A stretch of 64,000 bases of DNA from NCBI RefSeq assembly GCF_021432085.1, contig NZ_CP090366.1, positions 4,464,001 through 4,528,000 of the forward strand. The letters are read 5' to 3'. Source of the stretch: Stutzerimonas kunmingensis (GTDB lineage Bacteria; Pseudomonadota; Gammaproteobacteria; Pseudomonadales; Pseudomonadaceae). A program made the translations under genes and the position numbers. Under the pieces are notes generated by a model. That model worked only from the letters and a program-made list of their open reading frames with translations. It ran no database searches and had not been told where the DNA came from. Below are positions 28,370 through 37,226 of this stretch, piece by piece. How positions within the stretch are numbered: the stretch's first letter is position 1; each line of letters begins with the position of its first letter.

Positions 28370-30282
28370 TCGTCGGTACCGCCGGCCATATCGACCATGG
28401 CAAGACCGCACTGCTGCAAGCCCTCACCGGGCAACAGGGCGACCGCCGCCGCGAGGAGCGCGAGCGCGGCATCACCATCGACCTCGGCTACGTCTACGCC
28501 GACCTCGGTGAAGGCAGCCTCACCGGCTTTATCGACGTGCCGGGCCACGAGCGTTTCGTGCACAACATGCTGGCCGGCGCCAGCGGCATCGACTGCGTGC
28601 TGCTGGTGGTCGCCGCCGACGATGGCGTCATGCCGCAGACCCGCGAACACCTGGCCATCGTCGAGCTGCTCGGCATCCGTCGCGCGCTGGTAGCGCTGAC
28701 CAAGATCGACCGCGTCGAGCCGGTGCGCATCGCCGAAGTCCAGCAGCAGATCGAAGCCCTGCTGGCCGCCGGACCACTGGCCGGCGCGCCGATCTTCCCG
28801 GTCTCAAGCATTCGCGGCGACGGCATCGACGCCCTGCGCACCGCGCTGATCGAAGAAGCCGCACGCACCGCCGCACGCAGCGACAGCGGCCACTTCCGCC
28901 TGGCCATCGACCGCGCCTTCAGCGTCACCGGCGCGGGTGTGGTGGTCACCGGCACCGCCTTTGCCGGGCGCGTACGAATCGGCGACGAACTATTGCTCGG
29001 CCCCGTCGGCAAACGCGTGCGCGTCCGTGGTCTGCACGCACAGAACCGTGAAGCGGGCGAAGCCCATGCCGGCCAGCGCGTGGCGCTGAATCTTGCCGGT
29101 GAGCGTTTGGCCGTCGAACAGATCCATCGCGGCGACTGGCTACTGCACCCCTTGCTGCACGCGCCGACGCAACGCATCGATATCGACTTCCAGCTGCTGC
29201 CCGGCGAGGCCCACGAACTCAAGCACTGGACGCCGGTGCACGTGCACCTCGGCGCCCAGGACGTCACCGCGCGCGTCGCCCTGCTCGAAGATGCGAGCCT
29301 GGCACCGGGCGAACGCGCCTTTGCCCAATTACTGCTGAATGCACCGAGCCACGCCGTGCATGGCGACCGCATCGTCCTGCGCGATCAGTCCGCCCAGCGC
29401 ACCCTCGGCGGGGGCCGCGTGCTCGACCCGTACGCACCACCGCGCAATCGCCGCCGCGCCGCACGGCTGGAGCAACTTCGCGCCCTCGCCCAGCCGAGCC
29501 TGGAGCAGGCATTGCCGCCGCTGCTCGCCAGCGCCGCCAACGGCATCGACCCACAAAGCCTGGAACGCCAGTTCAACCGCCCGCGCGATGGCTGGCAGCT
29601 GCCGCACGGCGTAGTGGAAGTAGGTACACGACTGGGCCCACGACTGTTCGATCAGGCCCGCTGGAGCGAACTCGAAACCACCCTGCTCGCCACCCTGCAG
29701 CGTTTTCACGAAGAACAACCCGACGAACTCGGCCCTGACCGCGACCGCCTGCGCCGCTATGCGCTGCCGCAACTGGAACGGCCGGTGTTCATCGCCCTGC
29801 TGGAGCAGGCACTGGCCGCCGGCAGCATCGAAACCAGCGGCCCCTGGCTGCACCGCCCCGATCACCGGGTGCGCCTGAGCGATACGGAAGAAGGTTTGAA
29901 GGAACGCCTGTGGCCACTGCTCGAAGCCGGTCAGTTCGACCCGCCCTGGGTCCGCGACCTGGCCCGCGACCTCGGTGTCGACGAAACGCAGATGCGCAAC
30001 CTGCTCCGCAAGCTCGCCCGCCTCGGCCTGTTGCAACAGGTGGTGAAAGATTTGTTCTACCCCGAGTTCACCATTCGCCAACTCGCGGGGCATGTACTGC
30101 AACTGGAAGCACAAAGCGGCGTGATCCGCGCCGCCGCCTTCCGCGACCGCATCCAGCTCGGCCGCAAACGCAGCATCCAGCTGCTCGAACACTTCGACCG
30201 CATCGGCCTCACCCGCCGCTTCGGCAACGAACGCAAAGTCCGCCAGGACAGTGCCTTGGCGATTCAGTCAGGCCTGGGGTAG
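28366..30282 (+). CDS. selB: Selenocysteine-specific elongation factor SelB
   Basis: The 638-residue GTPase delivers Sec-tRNA to UGA codons with a SECIS hairpin. G1 GHIDHGKT (about residues 7-14), DVPGHE and TKID are intact, and the C-terminal winged-helix repeats that bind the SECIS are present ([40 protein letters not shown]). It starts with TTG at 28366, inside the selA stop, giving [12 protein letters not shown] as in other SelB proteins. selC follows 38 bases later. Confidence 0.96.
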   Translation: MIVGTAGHIDHGKTALLQALTGQQGDRRREERERGITIDLGYVYADLGEGSLTGFIDVPGHERFVHNMLAGASGIDCVLLVVAADDGVMPQTREHLAIVELLGIRRALVALTKIDRVEPVRIAEVQQQIEALLAAGPLAGAPIFPVSSIRGDGIDALRTALIEEAARTAARSDSGHFRLAIDRAFSVTGAGVVVTGTAFAGRVRIGDELLLGPVGKRVRVRGLHAQNREAGEAHAGQRVALNLAGERLAVEQIHRGDWLLHPLLHAPTQRIDIDFQLLPGEAHELKHWTPVHVHLGAQDVTARVALLEDASLAPGERAFAQLLLNAPSHAVHGDRIVLRDQSAQRTLGGGRVLDPYAPPRNRRRAARLEQLRALAQPSLEQALPPLLASAANGIDPQSLERQFNRPRDGWQLPHGVVEVGTRLGPRLFDQARWSELETTLLATLQRFHEEQPDELGPDRDRLRRYALPQLERPVFIALLEQALAAGSIETSGPWLHRPDHRVRLSDTEEGLKERLWPLLEAGQFDPPWVRDLARDLGVDETQMRNLLRKLARLGLLQQVVKDLFYPEFTIRQLAGHVLQLEAQSGVIRAAAFRDRIQLGRKRSIQLLEHFDRIGLTRRFGNERKVRQDSALAIQSGLG

Positions 30283-30320
30283 GCTGGTCTCCGCTTCCTT
30301 TTCGCATCTGGACCAAATAA

Positions 30321-30416
30321 GGAAGGCAATCGCACCCGGTGGTGCGGCCGGGCTTCAAACCCGGTTGGGGGCGGCAGCCGTTCCCGGGTGAGTTCGACTC
30401 TCACTGCCTTCCGCCA
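30321..30416 (+). tRNA. selC: tRNA-Sec (UCA anticodon)
   Basis: An 8-bp acceptor stem (GGAAGGCA at 30321-30328 with TGCCTTCC at 30405-30412), anticodon loop CTTCAAA at 30353-30359 flanked by CCGGG/CCCGG with anticodon TCA at 30355-30357, a long variable arm, a T loop with TTCGACTC, discriminator G and encoded CCA (30414-30416) define a bacterial selenocysteine tRNA. Confidence 0.96.
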
Positions 30417-30546
30417 TCTACCCCCTCTACCCCTCGCCACCACCCTGCGACAGCCCTCCTCACTTCGCAATATCAAAAAGCCATCGCGCTCTAGCGCGAA
30501 GCGCGTCACAATCGCGGTTTTTCTTTCCAGGGATAGGAGAGGTGTC

Positions 30547-30864
30547 GTGGGAAACCCGCCAGATGAGCGCCGTGCATTGCACGCGCTGCGTGACCATATC
30601 GATTGCCTGCTGGCTGAAGGTGCATCCCTCGTCGGGCGTGACCCGGTGCAGCTGAGCTTTCAGGGCCGGACGCTGACAGTGCAGCACGGCATGCTGGTCA
30701 ACGAGAGCGGCCATCAGGATCTGATCGAGACGCTGGCCGAGCTGGAGTGGACGAACAAGCGCACGCGCAATATGGCGATCGATATCTGCATCCGCCAGCT
30801 GGACCACGCGATCAAGGCGAGCTGCGTGAAGGTGCTCGACCTGTCGACACCGGACAAGCCCTGA
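30547..30864 (+). CDS. Unknown 105-residue protein downstream of selC
   Basis: I do not recognise this family. GTG 30547 is chosen because AGGAG lies 7 bases upstream and the conserved-looking sequence starts here (MGNPPDERRALHALRDH); ATG 30388 lies inside selC. The protein is soluble, with a beta-rich middle (DPVQLSFQGRTLTVQHGML) and a helical end (NKRTRNMAIDICIRQLDHAI). It has no signal or membrane segment. It is 130 bases after selC and may be independent of the selenium genes. Confidence 0.6.
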   Translation: MGNPPDERRALHALRDHIDCLLAEGASLVGRDPVQLSFQGRTLTVQHGMLVNESGHQDLIETLAELEWTNKRTRNMAIDICIRQLDHAIKASCVKVLDLSTPDKP

Positions 30865-30959
30865 GCGCCTGTCCCGCGGCAATTGCCAGCATTGCGCCCT
30901 GGCATAGCGTCCGGGCGGCGGGCTGAAAGCCTCCGCTCCTAACCCACCTCAAGCGCCCA

Positions 30960-31424
30960 CTATTTCCACCGCAACGCCTGCACATGGGCGTTGGCAGGAT
31001 CGAAGTTGTCCAGCCGCATGCGTTCGACGATGGCGGCTTCGGCGGCTTCGCCCAGTGGGAATCGGTCGCGCACGGTGACCCAGTCCGCGGGTTGCAGGCG
31101 GACCATCCAGCCCTCCCCATAACAATCCTGATTGATTAGCGCCGGACGCTCGAGCAGTGCTTCGTTCACCGCCAGCAGTTCACCGCTCACCGGGCTGCGC
31201 GCCGACGAGGCAGCCTTGGCGAACTCGACCACGCCAAAGCTGCGCTCGCGCTCGATACGTGCGCCGACGCGCTTGGGGGTGAAAGCGAAGATCTGGCCGT
31301 ACAGCGCGCAGCCGTAAGCGGTCAGGCCGATGGTCAGGCTGCCGTCGGCCTCCTCGCGCAGCCACAGGCTGTGCTCCGGGGCGTAGCGCAGCGAGTCGGG
31401 GAATTCCAGCCCGTGCACATTCAT
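30960..31424 (-). CDS. GcvH-like lipoyl carrier protein (LbpA-like), orphan
   Basis: The 154-residue protein is a GcvH-type lipoyl domain with the lipoylation site EFAKAAS (lysine 70, compare GcvH ESVKAAS) followed by SPVSGEL and LINQDCYGEGWMV. No gcvT, gcvP or other glycine cleavage genes are near. Its TPKRVGARIERERSF region and overall pattern are closer to the LbpA/GcvH-like proteins of sulfur-oxidising sHdr systems than to ordinary GcvH, in my reading. The C-terminus is about 20 residues longer than GcvH. It overlaps the upstream DsrE-family gene by four bases (ATGA), indicating co-translation. Confidence 0.8.
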   Translation of the reverse strand: MNVHGLEFPDSLRYAPEHSLWLREEADGSLTIGLTAYGCALYGQIFAFTPKRVGARIERERSFGVVEFAKAASSARSPVSGELLAVNEALLERPALINQDCYGEGWMVRLQPADWVTVRDRFPLGEAAEAAIVERMRLDNFDPANAHVQALRWK

Positions 31425-31795
31425 AGGGTCAGCACTCGTTCGTATTCGAGGATCATCTGCGCCAGTTCACCGCCGCTGGAGATCTCATCCAGCTCGGCGA
31501 TCAGCGTGGCGGGGTCGAGCTGAACCCCGGGCTGGCGGCACATCAGCAAGCGCGCGCCAGCCTGCTTGGCGTTGCGGATGAAGCGCAGCAGCGGCTCGCC
31601 ACCTTCCACCGCGCGCAGCGATTCGGCCACCTCGCGGCGCGCCAACTGCGTGCCTTCACCGGTGAGGTAGAGGGTTACCTCGGCATCCATGCAGGCCAGC
31701 AGCGTGGCGATATGAAAAGGCGCGGCGCAGCGCGCCGGGGTACTGGGGCCGCTGGCGACCAGAATCAGTACGAGTTGTGAACCGTTGTATTCCAT
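31421..31795 (-). CDS. DsrE-family protein paired with the lipoyl carrier
   Basis: The 124-residue protein has the DsrE/DsrF-like fold pattern: VLILVASGPSTPARCAAPFH at the N-terminus, a hydrophobic LYLTGEGTQL strand, and a cysteine in GARLLMCRQPG, where DsrE proteins place their sulfur-carrying cysteine. DsrE proteins transfer sulfane sulfur in oxidative sulfur pathways and tRNA thiolation, though many homologues are uncharacterised. It is the first gene of a two-gene operon with the GcvH-like carrier and is divergent from the cfa-like gene. Confidence 0.75.
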   Translation of the reverse strand: MEYNGSQLVLILVASGPSTPARCAAPFHIATLLACMDAEVTLYLTGEGTQLARREVAESLRAVEGGEPLLRFIRNAKQAGARLLMCRQPGVQLDPATLIAELDEISSGGELAQMILEYERVLTL

Positions 31796-31944
31796 AAGTC
31801 CTCATGCGGTAGCCCGGCGAGTTAAGCCGTCAAATGCACGTTCGCCGCCGTTCGAACCATAGCGCGAAACTATCATCACCATAGCCTACCGGTTGCCGTT
31901 TGATGGTCTAGGATTTTCTTCGTGCACTGAAAAGGAGATCGAGC

Positions 31945-33126
31945 ATGTTGGCAACCTTGCTACCGGCCCTTAAAGAACTCGCCCTGCCGTTGAAGCTGCA
32001 GCTATGGGATGGCAACGAGATCGAGATCGGCCCTACTCCCTGCGTCACGCTGGTGATCAAGGACCCCAGCCTTGTTACCCGACTGAGGCAGCCGAGCCTG
32101 GACGTGCTCGGCGCGGCCTACGTCGAGGGGCAGATCGACCTGCTTGGGCCAGTGGGGGAGGTCATTCGGATCGGCGATGTGATCACAAGGGCGCTGGGCC
32201 AGGACGATTTTCCGCTGCCTTCGCGCGAGGCGCATGACAAGGCGACCGACGCCGAAGCCATTTCCTATCACTACGACCTGTCCAACGATTTCTATCGGCT
32301 CTGGCTGGATAGGGACATGGTCTATTCCTGCGCCTATTTCGAAACCGGCAGCGAGGATCTGGAACAGGCGCAGCAGGCCAAGCTGCGCCACCTATGCCGC
32401 AAATTGCGGCTCAAGCCTGGCGAGCGCCTGCTGGATGTCGGCTGCGGCTGGGGCGGCCTGGCTCGCTATGCCGCACGCGAGTTTGGCGCGAAGGTGTTCG
32501 GCATCACCTTGAGCCGCGAGCAGCTCGAACTGGCTCGCGAACGGGTGGCCGAGGAAGGCCTAGCAAAGCAGATCACTCTGGAGCTGATGGACTACCGCGA
32601 TCTGCCGCAGGATGGCCGCTTCGACAAGGTGGTCAGCGTCGGCATGTTCGAGCATGTCGGCCACGCCAACCTGCCGCTGTACTGCCAGCGCCTGTTTGAC
32701 GCCGTGCGCCCCGGCGGGCTGGTGATGAACCACGGCATCACCGCCCGACACATCGACGGCCGCCCGGTCGGACATGGCGCCGGCGAGTTCATCAACCGCT
32801 ACGTATTCCCCCACGGCGAGCTGCCGCACCTGGTGAACATCAGCAGCTGCATCAGCGATGCCGGGCTGGAAATCGTCGACGTGGAAAGCCTGCGCCTGCA
32901 CTACGCGCGTACGCTGGAATTCTGGAGTGAGCGGCTGGAAGCGCAGCTGGAGCAGGCAAAACGGATGGTTCCCGAGCGCGCGTTGCGCATCTGGCGCCTC
33001 TATCTGGCCGGTTGCGCCTACGGCTTCCGCCACAACTGGATCAACCTGCACCAGATCCTCGCCAGCAAGCCGCTGGCGGATGGCTCACACGAACTGCCCT
33101 GGAGCCGGGCGGATCTTTACAGCTGA
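31945..33126 (+). CDS. Cyclopropane-fatty-acyl-phospholipid synthase family methyltransferase
   Basis: The 393-residue protein has an N-terminal lipid-binding domain and a SAM methyltransferase domain with LLDVGCGWGGLARYAARE (near residue 166) and FGITLSREQL; SVGMFEHVGHANLP and the C-terminal LAGCAYGFRHNWINLHQIL are typical of CFA synthases. It would methylenate or methylate unsaturated phospholipid acyl chains. AAAAGGAG precedes the ATG. Pseudomonads carry several Cfa paralogues, so it need not be the main CFA synthase. Confidence 0.87.
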   Translation: MLATLLPALKELALPLKLQLWDGNEIEIGPTPCVTLVIKDPSLVTRLRQPSLDVLGAAYVEGQIDLLGPVGEVIRIGDVITRALGQDDFPLPSREAHDKATDAEAISYHYDLSNDFYRLWLDRDMVYSCAYFETGSEDLEQAQQAKLRHLCRKLRLKPGERLLDVGCGWGGLARYAAREFGAKVFGITLSREQLELARERVAEEGLAKQITLELMDYRDLPQDGRFDKVVSVGMFEHVGHANLPLYCQRLFDAVRPGGLVMNHGITARHIDGRPVGHGAGEFINRYVFPHGELPHLVNISSCISDAGLEIVDVESLRLHYARTLEFWSERLEAQLEQAKRMVPERALRIWRLYLAGCAYGFRHNWINLHQILASKPLADGSHELPWSRADLYS

Positions 33127-33165
33127 CCGCTGCCGCACCCGGGACGGGCGCGCAGCGGATGGTGA

Positions 33166-34017
33166 TCAGCGCAGCAACAGCAGCGGCGTGGAGGTGGTGC
33201 TGATCATGTTGGTGGTGGTGCTGCCGACGAAGAACTGGCGAATGCGCGAGTGGCCGTAGGCGCCCATCACCAGCAGGTCGATACCGTGCTCGGCCTGATA
33301 GGCATGCAGGGTCGGCTCGACTTCACCGGCGCGGATGGCGATTTCCACGTTGAAACCGGCGGCGGTCAGCACGCCGCGGGCATTTTCCAGCTGGGCCTGA
33401 TTGTCGGCGGTGTCGGCCGCGACCATTACCAGATGAATCGGCATGCCCTTGAACAGCGGGCTGCCGGCGAGCATTTCCACGCCCTTGCGGCTGGTGGCGC
33501 TACCGTCGAAGGCGAGCATCACGCTTTGCGGTGCGCTGAAGTCGCCGGGCGCGACCAGGATCGGCCGCTGCATGGTGCGGATGACGTTTTCCAGCTGGCT
33601 GCCGATGTGCTGGATGGCATCGCCGCTGTCCTCGCCCTGACGACCGATGACCAGCAGGCGCGTTTCGTCCTGCAGATCACGCAGGGACTCGACCAAATCA
33701 CCGTGACGCTGACGGCACTCGGGCTCGGCGACGCCGGCGGAGATCGCCCGCTGACGGGCGGCATCGAGCATCATGCGGCCCTCCTCCAGCGCCAGCTTGG
33801 CGCGCTTCTCGTCCAGCGTCGCCAGCTCCTGCAGGAGAAACTCGCGGCTGCCGAGGCCGATGATGCCGCTCAGATCGCCCGACACCGGATACTGCTGGCG
33901 ATCGAGCACATGCAGCAGCGTCAGGGGTGCATCCAGGCGCTTGCTGGCCCAGGCCGAATAGTCGCAAACCGCCGCTGCCTGCGGTGATCCGTCGATACAA
34001 GCCATTACGTGGGTCAT
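33166..34017 (-). CDS. Tandem universal stress protein (UspA family)
   Basis: The 283-residue protein has two Usp domains. The first begins HVMACIDGSPQAAAVCDYS; the second begins SVMLAFDGSATSRKGVEML and ends with the ATP-binding type motif VMGAYGHSRIRQFFVGSTT. It is encoded 14 bases downstream of the SulP transporter gene in the same orientation, a pairing common in marine and soil proteobacteria, suggesting a joint role in anion transport or stress signalling. Confidence 0.9.
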   Translation of the reverse strand: MTHVMACIDGSPQAAAVCDYSAWASKRLDAPLTLLHVLDRQQYPVSGDLSGIIGLGSREFLLQELATLDEKRAKLALEEGRMMLDAARQRAISAGVAEPECRQRHGDLVESLRDLQDETRLLVIGRQGEDSGDAIQHIGSQLENVIRTMQRPILVAPGDFSAPQSVMLAFDGSATSRKGVEMLAGSPLFKGMPIHLVMVAADTADNQAQLENARGVLTAAGFNVEIAIRAGEVEPTLHAYQAEHGIDLLVMGAYGHSRIRQFFVGSTTTNMISTTSTPLLLLR

Positions 34018-34031
34018 TGTTGTTCTCCTGG

Positions 34032-35519
34032 TCAGTGGCTCATGAGCTTGTCGATGGCCTCGGGTTTGTCATGCACACCGAAGCGGTCGACGATGGTGGC
34101 GCTGGCTTCGTTCAGGCCCAGCACTTCCACCTCGGTGCCTTCGCGGCGGAACTTGATGACCACTTTGTCCAGCGCCGCCACAGCAGTGATGTCCCAGAAA
34201 TGTGCGCGGGACAGATCGATGGTGACCTTGCCGAGCGCTTCCTTGAAATCGAACGCACCGGTGAATTTGTCCGATGAGCTGAAGAATACCTGCCCGATCA
34301 CCTTGTAGGTGCGCTGATTGCCGGCGGCATCCAACTCCGAACCGATGTGCAGGTAGTGGCCGACCTTGTTGGCAAAGAACATCGCCGCCAGCAGCACACC
34401 CGCCAGAACACCGTAGGCCAGGTTGTGGGTGAAGACCACCACCACCACGGTGACGACCATGACGATGTTGGTGGAAAGCGGATAGCGCTTGGGGTTGCGC
34501 AGCGAATCCCAGCTGAAGGTGCCGATCGATACCATGATCATCACCGCCACCAGCGCAGCCATGGGGATCTGCCCGACCCAGTCGCTGAGGAACACCACCA
34601 TCAGCAACAGCACCACGCCGGCGATCAACGTCGACAGGCGCGTGCGGCCGCCGGATTTCACGTTGATCACCGACTGGCCGATCATCGCGCAGCCGGCCAT
34701 GCCGCCGAACAGGCCGGAGACGATATTGGAAACGCCCTGCCCTTTGCATTCGCGGTTCTTGTCGCTGCCGGTGTCGGTGAGGTCGTCGACGATGGTCGCG
34801 GTCATCAGCGATTCCAGCAGGCCGACCACGGCCAGCGCGGCGGAATACGGGAAGATGATCGCCAGGGTTTCGAAGGTCAGCGGCACTTCCGGCCAGAGAA
34901 AGACCGGCAGGGTGTCGGGCAGGTCACCCATGTCGGCGACGGTGCGGATATCCAGACCGAAATACATGGCCACCGCCGTCATCGAGAGAATGCACACCAG
35001 TGGCGACGGGATGACCTTGCCGAGCTTCGGCACATAGGGGAACAGGTAGATGATGCCGAGGCCCGCGGCGGTCATGGCGTAGACGTGCCAGGTGACGTCC
35101 GTCAGCTCCGGCAGCTGCGCCATGAAAATGAGGATGGCCAGCGCGTTGACGAAGCCGGTGACCACCGAACGCGAGACGAAGCGCATCAGCGAACCCAGGC
35201 GCAGGTAGCCGGCGCCGATCTGCAACAGGCCGCAGAGCAGCGTCGCCGCCAGCAGGTACTGCAGGCCGTGCTCGCGCACCAGCGTCACCATCAGCAGCGC
35301 CATGGCGCCGGTGGCGGCAGAGATCATCCCCGGGCGGCCGCCGACGAAGGCGATCACCACGGCGATACAGAAGGAGGCGTAGAGGCCGACCCGCGGATCG
35401 ACCCCGGCGATGATGGAGAAGGCGATGGCTTCGGGAATCAGCGCCAACGCGACGACGAGGCCGGACAGCACATCGCCGCGGATGTTGGAGAACCAGTTTT
35501 GTTTGATCGATTGCAGCAT
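34032..35519 (-). CDS. SulP-family (SLC26) anion transporter with STAS domain
   Basis: The 495-residue inner-membrane protein has 10-14 hydrophobic segments in residues 15-395 and the SulP core ([45 protein letters not shown]), then a C-terminal STAS domain (about 400-490, [21 protein letters not shown]). The substrate may be sulfate or bicarbonate; the BicA-like branch is possible. It is the first gene of a two-gene operon with the tandem Usp. Confidence 0.92.
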   Translation of the reverse strand: MLQSIKQNWFSNIRGDVLSGLVVALALIPEAIAFSIIAGVDPRVGLYASFCIAVVIAFVGGRPGMISAATGAMALLMVTLVREHGLQYLLAATLLCGLLQIGAGYLRLGSLMRFVSRSVVTGFVNALAILIFMAQLPELTDVTWHVYAMTAAGLGIIYLFPYVPKLGKVIPSPLVCILSMTAVAMYFGLDIRTVADMGDLPDTLPVFLWPEVPLTFETLAIIFPYSAALAVVGLLESLMTATIVDDLTDTGSDKNRECKGQGVSNIVSGLFGGMAGCAMIGQSVINVKSGGRTRLSTLIAGVVLLLMVVFLSDWVGQIPMAALVAVMIMVSIGTFSWDSLRNPKRYPLSTNIVMVVTVVVVVFTHNLAYGVLAGVLLAAMFFANKVGHYLHIGSELDAAGNQRTYKVIGQVFFSSSDKFTGAFDFKEALGKVTIDLSRAHFWDITAVAALDKVVIKFRREGTEVEVLGLNEASATIVDRFGVHDKPEAIDKLMSH

Positions 35520-35811
35520 CGGACTATCCAGAGCAAAAGCACCACCATGCAGGCCACGGACGGCCGGCAGCGATACAAGACGAGATTTTTGGTGTGATTG
35601 ATTCGGCTGTCAGTCGACGAAACGCACGGACAGCAGCGCACGACCACCCCATGACAGGCAGTCGCAAAGTGACGCGAGGGGGCGCAGCGCTATGGCGGAC
35701 TAGGCAGCCAGGTCATGGGCATTACGAACTCTTCTCTGAGCGACTCGCCGGGCGAATCGCATTCGGGGGGCGACATTCTAGTCGCATCGCCCCCCGCTTA
35801 CGACCGCCAAT
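35520..35811. other. 292-base non-coding region between HD-GYP and SulP genes
   Basis: Both flanking genes are on the minus strand, so this holds the SulP promoter and the HD-GYP transcript end. The only clear structure is the hairpin at 35765-35795; I found no gene. Confidence 0.5.
35765..35795 (-). terminator. Hairpin after the HD-GYP gene
   Basis: GGGGGGCGA (35765-35773) pairs perfectly with TCGCCCCCC (35787-35795). It lies 17 bases past the minus-strand HD-GYP stop. No T-run follows on that strand. Confidence 0.5.
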
Positions 35812-37026
35812 TTAGGTCCAGAGCGCATCCAGATTGCTGAAGCCCCAGGCGGCGGGGTCTTCGCGGCCGACGATGCGGTCGCTGCATTGCGGGCTGGAGA
35901 GGTCCAGCTCCACCGGCACGATCGTCGCGCGGGCGCGGGTGGAATAGAACAGTTTCAGGCGCGGCGCCGTCAGCTGCTGCGCGTTGTGTTCGATGACCAC
36001 GCCGAGCCGCCCGGACTGCAGCCGTACCAACGAGCCCAACGGGTAGATGCCCACCGTGCGCACGAAGGCATGCAGGATCTGGGTATCGAAGTGCCCCTGC
36101 CACTGCGCCATGCGCGCCAGCGAGCCCGAAGCGTCCCAGGCGGTTTTGTACGGGCGATCCGAGGTGATGGCGTCATACACGTCGCAGATCGCGCCCATGC
36201 GCGCCAGCCGGCTGATCTGCTCGCCGGCCAGCCGATGCGGATAGCCGGTGCCGTCCATCTTCTCGTGATGATGCAGGCAGACATCCAGAACCGCCTCGGA
36301 CACGGCCGCTCCCGCGCCGAGCAGGATCGCGTGACCACGCTCGGGGTGGCTGCGCATGACGGCGTATTCGTCGTCGCTGAGCTTGCCCGGCTTGTTCAGC
36401 ACATCCAGCGGCATGGCCATCTTGCCGATGTCGTGCAGCAGCCCGGCAAAGCCGGCTTCCTGGACTTCCTGTTCGCTCAGGCCCAGCTGCCGGCCCAGCG
36501 CGACCATCAGCGCGCAGACCGCCACCGAATGCATGTAGGTGTACTCGTCCTTGGTCTTCAGCCGCGCCAGGCTGAGCAATGCCGAACCGTTGCGCGCCAG
36601 GGATGCGGAAATCTGCTCGACCAGTGGCAGGCACTGCTGCGGGTCGACGGCCTTGCCCAGGCGCGCCTCGTTGAACAGCGAGGTCACCTGCTGCTTGGAA
36701 CGCTTGAGCAACTGCGCGGCGCGCTGCATTTCTTCCTGAACGTTGCATTGCTGGACCGACGCGGCGGTCGGCCGAGGCGCAACTGGCACGGCGTCGGAGA
36801 CCAGCTGTGGAGACTCGGCGGCCGGGGGCGTTGCCGTTTCGACATCGACGCCCTTGCCCGTATCGATCCACAGCGCCTTGACGCCGCTGCTGCGCAGCGC
36901 CTGCAGGTCGGCGGGGTCTGTGAGCAAGAATTTGCTGCGCCAGAAGGAATGATCGAACCAGCTGCCGTCCAGCCCATGGACGTACATGCCGAAGCGGAGT
37001 TGGCTGACAAGGATTTTTCTGAGCAA
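35812..37026 (-). CDS. HD-GYP domain cyclic-di-GMP phosphodiesterase with DUF3391
   Basis: The 404-residue protein has an N-terminal DUF3391 domain (LVSQLRFGMYVHGLDGSWF) and a C-terminal HD-GYP domain with FAGLLHDIGKMAMP and HHHEKMDGTGYPHRL intact, so c-di-GMP hydrolysis is likely. The TTG start at 37026 is chosen because the family begins M-L-R/K-K-I-x-V-S-Q-L and GAGG lies about 7 bases upstream; the ORF extends to 37200, but that part is unconserved. It is divergent from the DctB-type kinase gene. Confidence 0.88.
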   Translation of the reverse strand: MLRKILVSQLRFGMYVHGLDGSWFDHSFWRSKFLLTDPADLQALRSSGVKALWIDTGKGVDVETATPPAAESPQLVSDAVPVAPRPTAASVQQCNVQEEMQRAAQLLKRSKQQVTSLFNEARLGKAVDPQQCLPLVEQISASLARNGSALLSLARLKTKDEYTYMHSVAVCALMVALGRQLGLSEQEVQEAGFAGLLHDIGKMAMPLDVLNKPGKLSDDEYAVMRSHPERGHAILLGAGAAVSEAVLDVCLHHHEKMDGTGYPHRLAGEQISRLARMGAICDVYDAITSDRPYKTAWDASGSLARMAQWQGHFDTQILHAFVRTVGIYPLGSLVRLQSGRLGVVIEHNAQQLTAPRLKLFYSTRARATIVPVELDLSSPQCSDRIVGREDPAAWGFSNLDALWT

Positions 37027-37226
37027 GGCGGACCTCGACTGGAGCGGCTGGCCGTTCCGTACTAGCGATCCCTGCTGAGCTGATGGTAACTCCCCGCAGT
37101 ATAGTGATGATGGCACTATGCCTCCATTGGGATAGATCAAGACTTTGGTGCTATCCCGAGGCTCGCCAATGCGCCACCACTGCCGACTATCGCTTACCAT
37201 CGTCGCGTCCTGTCGCGAGCGCCGTC

